Assembly (NCBI GenBank): GCA_965221985.1
Contig: OZ244928.1
Coordinates: 1,798,001-1,862,000, forward strand
Direction of reading: 5' to 3'
Origin: J054 sp965221985
Lineage (GTDB): Bacteria > Pseudomonadota > Gammaproteobacteria > Steroidobacterales > GCA-2729495
DNA length: 64,000 bases
Of this stretch, positions 24,485 to 36,200 are shown piece by piece; within the stretch, counting starts at the first letter, position 1, and each line of letters opens with the position of its first letter. The notes beneath the pieces are model-generated. The model saw nothing but the letters and a program-made list of their open reading frames with translations, was not told the DNA's origin and ran no database searches. The position numbers and the translations under genes were made by a program.

Positions 24485-27295
24485 ATGTTTGCTTTCCATC
24501 AGCGATTTGCCGCGCATGCACGATGCGATCCTGACGCCGTTGCTTTGAGCGGGGCGGGTGACTCCCTGACTTATGCGGCATTAGACCGTCGCGCCAATGC
24601 TCTTGCTGACTGGTTGCGCCGGCAGGGCGTCGGTGCCGGCAGCCTAGTGGGTCTATGCCTGGATTGGGCGCCAGATGTGCTGACGTCCCTGTTGGCAGTG
24701 GCGAAGGCGGGCGCCGCTTATTGTCCTTTGGACCCACTGTTGCCGCCAGCGCGTATTTCGACTCTCTTGGATCGTGCGCAACCCCTAGTGATTTTGACTT
24801 CCGTGGTTTGGAAGAATCGCTTCGTTGACCAGCAGTCCGTCACCCATTGTTGGGAAGATTTGTCCCCGGAACTTGAGGCTGTGGATCCGCCGAGCATCAG
24901 TGAACCGGTAGACGCGCAGCAACTTTTCTATGTCATGTTCACTTCCGGTTCTACTGGCATGCCCAAAGGCGTGATGGTGACCCATGGCAACGTGGCGGGA
25001 TTATTCGATCACTTCTCCGATCAGTTTGCATTTAGCGAAAAAGACGTTTGGACCTGGTGTCATAGTTTTGGTTTTGGTTTTTCGGTTTGGGAGATCTGGG
25101 GTGCCTTAGTGCATGGTGCGCGTTTAGTGGTCGTGCCGCCCACAACTCGCGCGGATCCCAAGGCCTTGCAGGAGCTACTGAAGCGCGAAGCAGTCACCAT
25201 CGTCAGTCAAACCCCGTCGGCATTTCGACAGAATTTCCTGGGCGATGAATTTGCTTCCTTCGCCGATCTCGCGCTGCGCCTGGTGGTGTTGAGCGGCGAG
25301 GCCGTGCCGAAAGCAGATGTCGGCCGCTGGTTCGCCCGCCACGGCGATGCGGCGCCCACCCTTATCAATACCTATGCCATCACTGAAACCGCCGGCCAGG
25401 TAAGTTTTCGGGAATTCCGTGCCGAGGAAGCCGATGACATTGCCGAGAACAGTGTGGGTTGTCCGCTGCCGAGCGTCCGTATCTTGCTCGTCGATGCAGG
25501 CGGTCAAGTGGTGCCGCCGGGCCGAGCCGGTGAGTTGCTGGTCGGCGGTCCCACCGTTGCGCGCGGCTATATCGGTGATTCTGAACTCACGGCGCAGCGA
25601 TTTGTCACCCGCGACGGCGAACGCTGGTATCGCAGTGGTGACTATTTCCGGCAGGGAATAAATGGGCAATTGGAATTCCGGGGCCGTCAAGATGGACAGA
25701 TAAAGTGGCGTGGCTATCGCATCGAAACTTCGGAAATAGAAGCCGCACTGCAAGCACACCCGCGGGTACGCGAAGCCGCGATAAGCTTGCGTGAAGAAAC
25801 ACCGGGCAAGGAGCAACTTGCCGCCTATTGGGTGCGCGCTAGGGATGAGCAAGCCACCGAGTTTTGGCCAAGCCTGGGGCCGTATCAAATCTACGATGAA
25901 TTTCTTTATGACTTGATGAGTACCGAGTCACAGCGCCTGGAAATTTATCGGCAGGGTTTTGAAGCTTCCGTGGCTGGTAAATTGGTCTTGGATATAGGTA
26001 CGGGCGAACATGCACTGCTGGCGCGCCTGTGTGTGGCGGCCGGGGCCAAGCATGTTTATGCCATTGAAGTATTGCCCGAGGTTGCAGAACGCGCGCGGCA
26101 ATTGCTTGCGGACTTGGGATTTTCCGAGCGTATTACGGTGATTAGTGGGGATGTGGCTGACTTCCCAGCTCAGGCCAAGGTGCAGGTGGCCACACAAGGC
26201 ATCATCGGTAACATCGGTAGCGCCGATGGCATCATTTCCCTTTGGAACGCAGCCGGTGACTGGTTCGCGGCGGACTGCGTGGCGGTACCCGCGCGTTGCC
26301 GCACGCTGATCGCGCCGGCGGAGTTACCCGGCAATCTCGCGGATGCGCCGGCATTTAGCGCCATGGCCTATGACTATGCCCAGCGCGTATTTGCCGCGGC
26401 TGATGGCCCCTTTGATATCCGTTTGTGTGTGCGCAATTTTCCCACCGAGGGCTTGTTAAGCGAACCCGAGATTTTCGAAGACCTCGATTTTTCTGCTCCT
26501 TTGGTAGAAAAAGATTCCGGCAGCGCTAACTTCAAATTGCAGCGTGCGGGTCGTGTGGATGGTTTCTTGCTGTGGACCGTGGTGACCGGTGTTGCTGATC
26601 GTGAGATGAATTACTTGGATCAGCAGCAGGCTTGGTTGCCGGTATTTTTTCCATTGCCCGACGACGGTTTGTCGCTAGAGGCAGGCGAGGCCATCGCGGT
26701 GCAGTGGGCCCGTCAAGTTGTGCAGGGCATTTGTCCTGATTACGAGATCACGGCGCAAATTGCCGGCCAAAGTTTGCACTATGTCAGTCGCGTAAAAGAA
26801 TCAGCTTATCAAGCGACGGCAATTTATCGGCGGCTATGGGCGGCATCACCCTGTGCTGACGAATTGACCGCCGATGCCCTCAGGTCCTGGCTGGGCGAAA
26901 AGCTGCCTGACTACATGTTGCCGCAGGTTTGGACGGAGCTTGACCGGTTACCCCTCAGCCACAATGGCAAGCTTGACCGCGCCGCTTTGCCCGAACCCTC
27001 GCGCCGCCGGCCGGAATTAGGCGCAGATTGGCTCGCGCCCCGCGATGAATTGGAGCTCGATCTCGCCCGGTTGTGGGCGGAGGTTTTGGACTTGGATCGA
27101 GTCGGTGTCGCCGATAACTTTTTTGACCTCGGTGGTGATTCCGTGCGCGCCGTGCGCTTAGTCAGTGCGCTACAACGTCGGCTGGATAGGCCCATTAGCC
27201 TGGCGGCACTTCTGGATACGCCCACGGTGGCAGGTCTGGCCGCGGCCCTGCGCCGGAAACCGGTCATGGCGACCTTTGAGCAAGGCGAATTGTGA
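24485..27295 (+). CDS. NRPS loading protein: adenylation domain interrupted by a PRMT-like methyltransferase, then carrier domain
   Basis: 936 residues, order A(core)-MT-A(C-terminal)-T, no condensation domain, so it is the initiation protein. A core: FTSGSTGMPKG (residues 152-161), NTYAITETAG (295-304), GRQDGQIKWRGYRIETSEIE (400-419, motif A8). The MT is inserted after A8, about residues 455-770: IYDEFLYDLMSTESQRLEIY, then SAM motif VLDIGTG (501-507) and VYAIEV, the layout of protein arginine methyltransferases, but the paired Glu residues of their arginine site are not visible. Motif A9/A10 (LPDYMLP, HNGKLDR) and T (FDLGGDSVR) follow. Pocket residues read G-F-W-S-V-S-T-G-Q-K; Gly198 replaces the Asp235 that binds the alpha-amino group, so the substrate may not be an alpha-amino acid. 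ATG 24485 has no clear ribosome site. Overlaps the next gene by 4 bp. Confidence 0.9.
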   Translation: MFAFHQRFAAHARCDPDAVALSGAGDSLTYAALDRRANALADWLRRQGVGAGSLVGLCLDWAPDVLTSLLAVAKAGAAYCPLDPLLPPARISTLLDRAQPLVILTSVVWKNRFVDQQSVTHCWEDLSPELEAVDPPSISEPVDAQQLFYVMFTSGSTGMPKGVMVTHGNVAGLFDHFSDQFAFSEKDVWTWCHSFGFGFSVWEIWGALVHGARLVVVPPTTRADPKALQELLKREAVTIVSQTPSAFRQNFLGDEFASFADLALRLVVLSGEAVPKADVGRWFARHGDAAPTLINTYAITETAGQVSFREFRAEEADDIAENSVGCPLPSVRILLVDAGGQVVPPGRAGELLVGGPTVARGYIGDSELTAQRFVTRDGERWYRSGDYFRQGINGQLEFRGRQDGQIKWRGYRIETSEIEAALQAHPRVREAAISLREETPGKEQLAAYWVRARDEQATEFWPSLGPYQIYDEFLYDLMSTESQRLEIYRQGFEASVAGKLVLDIGTGEHALLARLCVAAGAKHVYAIEVLPEVAERARQLLADLGFSERITVISGDVADFPAQAKVQVATQGIIGNIGSADGIISLWNAAGDWFAADCVAVPARCRTLIAPAELPGNLADAPAFSAMAYDYAQRVFAAADGPFDIRLCVRNFPTEGLLSEPEIFEDLDFSAPLVEKDSGSANFKLQRAGRVDGFLLWTVVTGVADREMNYLDQQQAWLPVFFPLPDDGLSLEAGEAIAVQWARQVVQGICPDYEITAQIAGQSLHYVSRVKESAYQATAIYRRLWAASPCADELTADALRSWLGEKLPDYMLPQVWTELDRLPLSHNGKLDRAALPEPSRRRPELGADWLAPRDELELDLARLWAEVLDLDRVGVADNFFDLGGDSVRAVRLVSALQRRLDRPISLAALLDTPTVAGLAAALRRKPVMATFEQGEL

Positions 27296-30200
27296 GCGCG
27301 ACCGAACTATTACAGGAGTTGGCCGCGGCCGGAGTTGAGTTGAGTGCCGCCGGCGGTCGCCTGCGCTACCGCGCCCCATCCGGTGCCTTGACCAGCGAGC
27401 TGCGCGAACAGCTAAAAATTCACAAGGCAGAACTGCTGAAATTGCTAAGCGTGTCGGCGGACGCGCCGGTTCCCTTGGCCTGGGCGCAACAGAGCTTTTG
27501 GTTGCTAGAGCAGTTGAATCCCGGCAGTCGCGCCGCCGGTGAACAATTTCTCATCAGCTTGTCCGGCGATCTCGATGTGCCAGCCTTGGGTCGGGCCTGG
27601 CTGCGTTTGCAAAACTCGCATCCGGTCTTGCGTATTCGACTGCAGTCCTCGGGCGACGAAGTTTTGCAGCGGCCTCTACCGCCCATCGCCGAATTGGATT
27701 TGCCCTGCGAGCCCTTGAACAGTGGGCCCAATAAGAACTTGCAGCGGGTGGCAGCGGCGGAGTTGGCGCGCGGATTTAATCTTAAGGACGATGCGCCGAT
27801 TCGCGCGCGGCTATTCCAATTCAGCGAGCAGCAGCATGGTTTACTCATCACTGCCCACCATATGGTGGCGGACGGGCCCACGGTGCAAGTCCTACGTCGC
27901 CAATTCGCGGCTTTTTATGCCGATGAGGTCGCCGGTGCTGGCGCACCGAAGCTGGGGCCTGATTATCTGGCCTATGTGCAACGGCAGCGCGCTCACGATC
28001 ATGGGGAAAGACATTCCGCCGATCGGGACTATTGGTTAGAACAGCTACGTGGCCTGCCCGAGAGTGTCCCTCTGCCGCGGCGGCAGAATGCGCGACCGGA
28101 TGGACGGCAAGAACGCTTGGCGCTGGAACTACCGACAGCCCTGGCTGACAACTTGCGGGACTTGGCGCGCGATTTGCGAGTCACACCCTTCATGTTGCTC
28201 TTGGGCAGCTTTCGGTTATTACTGGCGCGTCTGTCCGACTCATGGGATATCCCCATCGGCACCGCGGTCACCGGGCGCGATGACGAGACCACGGCGGCTA
28301 TGGTGGGTTGTTTCGTGAATAACGTCGTATTGCGCAATGTCCTGAATTCCGAGCTGCAATTCAAAGACGTGGTGGCGGCCGAACGGCAGACCACCCTGCA
28401 AGCCGTGGAGCACGCCGGCCTGCCATTTCAGCAGTTAGTGGCCGCGATGAATCCCGCGCGCCGGGATGCGGTGCATCCGCTGTTTCAAATCCAGTTTCTT
28501 TACGAAACCGTGGCCGAAAAGTCGGTGGCGGCGGAGGGTGTGGATTTTGGTTTGGAAACTCTGGCCGTGCCGCGTGAGAGTTTCTGGGAATTGGAATCTG
28601 CCTTGGTGGATCATGGCAAGGAGTCAGCCATCACGGGCTATTTGGGCTATGCGCCGGCCTTGTTCGAGCCACAGTTTGCGGAGGCCTTGCCGCGGCGCTG
28701 GCGGTGTCTATTGCAATCAATCGTCACGGACCCCGAAGTGCGCGTTGCAGATCTACAGATATTGTTGCCGGATGAGGAGAGATCGCTGCTGGCGCAAAGC
28801 ACTGGGTCAAGCATCTCCTGGTCTGGTCCCGAAAATCTATGGACGCTGGTGCAGAAACAATGCCAGGCCACGCCGCGGCGAATTGCTCTGCGTGATGGGA
28901 ATGAACATTGGCGTTACGAGGAACTGGCTCAGCAGGTTGGGGCACTGACGGCGGCCCTGGCGCAGCGAGGCGTGGGTCGGGGCCAACGAGTCGCGATTGC
29001 CTTGAGTCCGTCGGCCGAGCTGGTTGCCAGTGTGCTGGCTGTTTTGGCCAGGGGAGCAGCCTATGTACCTCTGGATCCTGCCTATCCGCAGTCCAGGCTG
29101 GAATTCATGTTGGCCGATTCTGACGCCATGCTCCTGTTGGGCGATGCCCAATCCACGGCCTCGCTCTCAGTCGACCTGCCATGCTTGCTGTTAGATGATT
29201 TCGATTGGCGCGGATCGGCAGCCGGCGAGCCGGTGAGCATTAATTCCCAGGCACCCGCCTATCTGCTGTACACCTCCGGTTCCACCGGAAAACCCAAGGG
29301 CGTCGTTGGATTGCACGGCGCTGCGGTCAACCGCTGCCGGTGGATGTGGCAAGACTATGGCATCGCGGCCGAGGAAACTTTCTACCTGCGGACCAGTTTG
29401 AATTTCGTCGATTCCTTATGGGAAATTTTTGGTGCCCTCGGCAGCGGCGCGAGTTTGGTCATACCGTCGCCCGACGCCGCGCAGGACGCGCATTGTCTTG
29501 CCGACGATCTCGCGCGCGAAGGGGTGACGCACCTGGTCGCCGTGCCAACTATCTTGAGCGCTCTCATCGACGCGCAAGCGCAGCGCGCGGGTGGTTTGCC
29601 AAGGCTGCGCAGCGTAATCACCAGCGGTGAGCCCTTGCGGCCGGACCTCTTGCGGCGATGGCGCCGTGCCTTTCCGGCTGCCCGCCTAATTAATACTTAT
29701 GGAACTTCTGAAGTATGGGATGTAACTCATTGTGAAATAAGTAATATAGATATCAATTCGTCGCATGTGCCCATTGGTAGGCCGCCGGCCAATGTGCGGG
29801 CCTATGTGCTCGATGAGTCCCTGAACTTGTTGCCGCCGGGTGTGACGGGCGAGCTTTATGTCGGTGGCATTGGCGTTGGGGGTGGTTACTGGCAGCGGCC
29901 GGAGCTCGACGCCGAGCGATATTTGCCCAGCCCCTTTCACGAGGGGGAGCGACTTTATCGCAGTGGCGATTTGGCCCGCTGGCGATTCGATGGCCAGCTC
30001 GAGTGTCTGGGCCGCCGGGACCACCAGGTCAAGTTGCGGGGGGTCCGCATCGAGCTGGGCGAAGTGGAGTTTGCGCTGATGCAGGATGCAAGCGTCGTGC
30101 AGGCGGCCGCGCGCATCAGCGAAACTGCCGGTCATGCGGCGCGCTTGTTGGCTTGGGTAGTCCCGGCGGACGGGCCCAAGGTCGGTGCGGCAAAACTGCG

Positions 30201-33200
30201 CCGAGTATTGCGGACCCGGTTACCGCCCGCCATGGTGCCCGCGCAAATTTATGTGCTGGACCGCTTGCCGCTAACACCCAGTGGCAAGATTGATCGCCTG
30301 GCCTTGAAGGAAGTGGCCGTTAGCGCCGGGGATTCCCCGCGGCCGATGACGGCGACCCAGCAGCGAGTCGCGGGCATTCTTCAAGACTTGCTCGATCATC
30401 CGGTCAAGGCAGCGACGGATGATTTCTTCGCCTTGGGCGGTCATTCCCTGTTGGCCACCCGGTTGATGGCTGAACTCCGGAAGACCTTTGATGTGTCGCT
30501 GAGTTTGCGGGACCTATTTAACGATCCTAGTGTCGCGGGTTTGGCGGCCATCATCGATTCCAGCGCCGGTCATGCTCAGGATGATGGCTTACGGCCCGTG
30601 GCTCGCGCCGCGGAATTGCCGCTGTCCTGGGGGCAAGAGCGGCTGTGGTTTCTAGAGCAATTGGATCCCGGTAGTCCGGCTTATCACATCGCGTTCACCG
30701 TGGAGGTTCGGGGGTGTCTCGACCGGGACCGATTGCGCCAAGCGCTGGCGAAGCTATTCTCGCGCCATGAGGCTTTGCGTAGCCGGTTTCGGGTTCGCGC
30801 GGGGCAGCCCTTTCAGACCATCGCTGAACACTTGGCGGTGGATGTGGACGATTTGCCCGCGGGCGGGGGCGAGCAGATCCTGTTCGACTATGCCCGGCGT
30901 GGCTTCTCTATTGGTGACGGGCCCTTGCTGCGCCTCGGCCTGCGTAGCCTCGGTGATCAGCGCCAGCAACTGCTGTTCGTAGTTCATCATCTGGTTGCCG
31001 ACGGCCGGTCCAGCGCGATTCTGGTGCGCGATCTCGCCGCACTGTATGGCGAATGCCTGACTGGCGAAATGGCAGCATTGCCCGCACTGCCGTTCCAATA
31101 TCCGGAATTCGTCGACTGGCAAGGCCGCAGTCTTACGGCGGCGGCAAGGGCGCGCGAACTGACGTACTGGCGAGAGCAATTGGCGGCGGCTCCGCCGGCG
31201 CTAGCTTTGCCCACAGACGGTCCCCGGCCCGTCCGGCAGAAATTCCGCGGGGCCTCGTTGCGCCGTAGGCTGGATCAGAATCAGTTGGCCGCCCTTAAGG
31301 GTTTGGCGAAGGGTCAGGGCGCCAGTCTATTCATGGTGTTACTGGCGGCTTACTACCTGCTGCTGCGTCGCTACTCGAATCAGACGGATCTGTTAATCGG
31401 CACACCGGTGGCCGGGCGGCAGTTCCCAGAATTAGAAAACGTTATAGGTTTATTTATTAACTCATTGATATTAAGAGTTAATACAGACGAAGATCTTCGG
31501 TTTTCTCAAGTGCTTTCTCACGTGCGCAAGGTGACTCTGGCGGCCCAGGCGAACCAAGCCTTGCCCTTTGAGCATTTGGTCAAGGAGCTGCAGCCGGAGC
31601 GGGATCTCAGCCGGGCACCCTTGTTTCAGGTCATGTTGAATCTGACGGAAATTCCGCGGCTGGAGCATGCCGCGGGTCCTACGCGTTGGATCAACGGGCC
31701 ACTCTTGGATCATGGGGTCGCCAATTTCGACCTCAGTCTGAATATCGGCCAGCATGTCGAAGGGGCCGAGCTCATTTTTGAATATGACCGGGATTTATTT
31801 TCAGCGGCGGTCATCGAGGGTTTTGCCGATAGCTATTTGCAACTACTCGATGCCGCTTGCCACGACCCCCAGCGTGAGCTCCCGGTTCTCAGTGATGTGC
31901 AGGTCAAGTGCCTGTTAGATCGCAATCCTGTCGCCACGGCAGTAAAAGCTTTCCCGGCGGTTCATTTGCAGTTCGTGCAACATGCAAGACGCCGTCCCGA
32001 TGCCGTGGCATTGCTAGACGACGACGGCGAATCTTGGTCCTATGCGCGGCTGGATGTACGATCACGGCAACTCGCCACGGGCTTGCGGCAGCATGGCCTG
32101 AAGCCCGGCGACCGAGTCGCCCTGTTGCTCGACAAGCGGGCGGATTTATTGACGGCCATTCTCGGCGTCTTGCGCAGTGGCGGCGTCTATTTGCCCATGG
32201 ATCCCGATTACCCGGCAAATCGCGTGGCCTCCCTGTTGGCCGATGCTCAGCCTGCCTTGGTCGTCGGTGGTGATTTGAATTCTGCCGCCGAGTCTTGGCA
32301 GGCTTGCGAATTCGACGCATTGCTCGCAGCTTCCCCGGATGCGGTTGTCGATTTTCAGCCGCCTCCCGGTGCCGCGGCCTACGCCGTATTTACTTCCGGC
32401 TCCACGGGCCGACCCAAGGCCGTGCTGGTGGGGCACGACAATATAGCGGCGGCCGCCGCGTCATGGCAACAGACCTATGAGCTCACGGCTGGTGACCGGC
32501 ACTTACAAGTCGCCAGTCCGGCCTTCGATGTGTTTACCGCCGACTGGGTGCGCGCCTTGACCACCGGAGCCTGCTTGGTGGTTTGTCCGCCTTTGGCGCG
32601 TCTAGATCCCTCGGCCTTGTCAGCCTGTCTTCGGGAGAGGCGGATTACCTGTGCGGAATTCGTTCCGGCGGTTGTTCGCACATTGCTTGGGCATTGGTGT
32701 GATCATCCGCCAGTATTTCCCGATCTGCGGCTGGTGGCCGTGGGTTCTGACAACTGGTTCGCGCGGGAATATCGCGCCCTGCGCGATTTCTTAGGCGCCG
32801 GCGCGCGCGTTATCAATTCCTATGGCGTGGCCGAGGCCACTGTTGATAGCAGCTGGTTTGAGTCCACTGAAGGTCCCCAAGGCGACGGTCCCGTGCCTAT
32901 TGGTCAGCCCTTCGCCCATGCCCGCCTTTATGTGTGCGACGTTAATTTGAATCTTCAGCCGGTGGGTGTGCCGGGCGAATTGTGCATAGGTGGGGCGGGG
33001 GTGGCGCAAGGCTATTTGGGTCAGGCGGCGTTAACGGCCGAGCGTTTCGTGGCCGATCCATTCAGTGCGGTTTCGGGGGCACGTTTGTATCGCACGGGTG
33101 ATCGGGCGCGCTGGCGTGCTGATGGTGAGCTGGAGCTGCTGGGCCGCTTAGATCGCCAGGTGAAGCTGCGGGGTTTCCGCATTGAGTTGGGTGAAATCGA

Positions 33201-36200
33201 AGCGGCGCTGTCGGGTTGCCAAGGTGTCTCGGCGGCGGTAGTGGACTTGCACCGCCGTGGCGATGGCGAGTCGCGTTTGGTGGCTTGGGTGGTGGGTGAG
33301 GGCTGGCAGGCGGAGTCGCTGCGCGCGGAACTCGCCCAAAGCTTACCGGATTACATGTTGCCCAGTGCCTGGGTGGCGCTGGAGGAACTGCCGTTAACGC
33401 CCAATGGCAAAGTGGATCGGCGCGGGTTGCCGGCACCGCAGATTGCTGCTCTGCGGGTGGCCGGCCGAGGGCCTGGCAGTGCATTGGAGGCGTCGGTCTG
33501 TGACGTGTATGCGGCGGTTTTGGGCTTAGTGAGCGTGCCGGCGACGGCGGACTTTTTTGCCTTAGGGGGGCATTCGCTGCTGGCCACGCAGTTGGTGGCG
33601 CGCTTGCGCGATGTCTTGCAGGTGGAGTTACCGCTGCGGGTGGTGTTTGAGGCCCCCACACCCGAAGGACTCGCGGCATGGATCACGGCGGGTTCTGGCC
33701 AAGCTATGCTGCCCGCGCCGCGGGCTGTGCTGCGCGGCACGCGCGTTCAGTGGCCGGTTTCACCGGCGCAACGCCGTCTTTGGTTTTTGTCTCAGTTGGA
33801 GCCGGATTCCGCTGCCTACCATTTGCACTGGGCGACCAAGTTGACCGGCGCGCTAGATAGAGAGGCTTTGCAGATCGCGGTCAATACTCTAATACATGGA
33901 CAAGAGATCTTGCGGACTGTGATTTCAGCTCGCGATGGCGAGCCGCAGATTGAGTTGCGGACGGAGTTACCCTTGTCCGTGGAATTCGCCACGGTCGAAA
34001 GCGACTGGACGGAAGCCGCAATGGCCTCGCGTATTGCCGAGGGCTTTGTGCTGGATTGCGGGCCTTTATGGCGGGTCAGTGTTTTACAAAGCTCGCCGCA
34101 AGAGCAGATTTTGCTCATCGTCATTCACCACATCATTGCCGACGGCTGGTCTTTGAGCGTGTTGGCGGCGGAGCTTGGCGCTGCTTACACCGCGGCTCTT
34201 CAAGGCGGTGAAGCAAATGGGTCCGGCTTGCCGCTGCAGTACATCGACTATGCACAGTGGCAGCGGAAGCAATTGTCGGGTCCTGTCCTAAAGCAACAAA
34301 TGGCCTACTGGAAGCAGCGTTTGTCGCCACTTCCCCCAAAGCTTGTATTGCCGTGGGACCGGCTGCCAGACGCGACCCTAAACGCTCGCGGAGCCTGGCT
34401 TAGCCAGCGGCTATCCGGCTGCGAACTGGCTGATATGAAAGCGCTTTGTGAAAAGGAAAAAACAACATTATTCATGATGTTGTTAGCATCCTTTAATGTA
34501 TTACTTGCACGATGGAGTGGTGCCGAAGATATCGTCGTGGCAGCACCCATTGCTGGTCGCAGCCACAGTGAGCTGGAGGGTTTGATCGGCTTTTTCATGA
34601 ACACGCTGCCGTTGCGCACGGATCTCGCGGGCAACCCCCGCTTTCGAGATTTACTCGTCCAAGTTAAAGAGTCGGCCTTGGATGCTTTCGCGCATGCGGA
34701 GCTGCCCTTCGAGAAATTGATTGAAGGCTTGCGCCCCGACCGGGCCGTGGGCCGGCATCCCTTGGCTCAAGTTTCCTTTGTGCTGCATAACCAGCCTCAG
34801 CTGCCCATCAGCCTAGCTGGACTAGAAGCCGAGCTTTTGGCCGTGGAATCGCCCGTTACCAAATTCGATTTGAGCTTGCATGTGGCGGAGGATAACGACG
34901 GTTTGCAAATTAGCTTCAACTACAATGCGGCGCTGTTTGATCACAGCACCATTGGTGACTTAGTAGCCCAATATGCTTTGTTACTTGAGCAAGTGAGCGA
35001 TTCACCGGAGTTGCGGATCGGTGAGCTGCGTTTTGCCGCCGAGGCGGCGATGCCGGCGGCGGCGTTACCGCGCTGGTCGCAGGCGGTGAGTATCGGCACG
35101 GTGTTTGCGCAGGTGGTGGCGGCAGATGCCAGCCGCTTGGCGATCAGTACCCCGGCGTATCGCTGGAGCTACGGTGCGCTGGCGGAGTACACGCAACGGG
35201 TGGCCAGTGCGGTATTAGCCCAGGGCGGTGCGCTGGGCGATTGCATCGGTTTGTTGGGTGCCCAGGATGCGCCGGTGGTGGCCGGCCTGTTGGGTATTGT
35301 CACTGCGGGGCGCGCCTATGTACCGCTGGATTCCAGCGTGCCGGTGGCCCGCCTGCAAGCCTTGGCCCAGACCACCGGCTTACAAGCGGTGGTGGCGGAT
35401 AGCGAACACCAAGCCTGCGCTGCACAGTTAGGTCTGCCGGTGTTGGTGATTGATACCCAAGCCGATGGCCGCCACACGCCCCCGGTTGAAGTGGCCGTGC
35501 CGGCGGCGACCTTGGCGTATGTCTTAAGCACCTCGGGGAGCACCGGTGCGCCGAAGCAGGTGGGTCAAAGTCATGCGGGGGTGTTAACCCAGGTGGCTCG
35601 TTATGTGGCTAGCTTGGCTATACAGGCAGATGACCGACTGAGTTGGCTGTCCAGTGTGGGCTTTGATGCGGCGGTGCAGGATATTTTTGGGGCGCTGTTC
35701 AGCGGTGCTTCACTGCATCCGGTAGATATGCGCGCCGGGGTGGCCGCGGCGGTGCAGGTGGACGCGCTGGTGGCCGCCCAAGTGAGTGTGGTGCATGCCA
35801 CCCCGACGGTGTATCGGCACTTGTTTGGCAGTGAACTGAGTTGCCGGCATGCCCTGGAGATGATTCGGGCGGTGGTGCTGGGCGGGGAAGTGGCGCGGCG
35901 GGCCGACTTTGAGTTATTCCGCAGCCGCTTTGCACCGGGCACGCGCTTTATCAATGGCTATGGTCTGACCGAATGCACCCTGGTGAGCCAATGGCAGGCG
36001 GAGCATGACACGGCGGTGGCCGGTGAGACCTTACCGGTGGGTCATCCGGTGCCGGGTCTGACGGTGCAGATCGAAGACGCACCGGGTGCGGCGAGTTGGC
36101 AGGGGGAGATTGTGCTGCGGGGGGCGGGTTTGGCGCACAGCGATTGGTCGGCGGGCCAAGGCTTTGTGGCGCCGTCGAGCTATCGCACGGGTGATTGGGG

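Noticed and set aside
33062..33679. Long minus-strand open frames over the NRPS genes (also 35951-36802, 39373-40074, 42265-43137)
   Set aside because: Pro/Arg/Ser-rich shadows produced by GC-biased third positions of the NRPS; they recur wherever the repeats recur.
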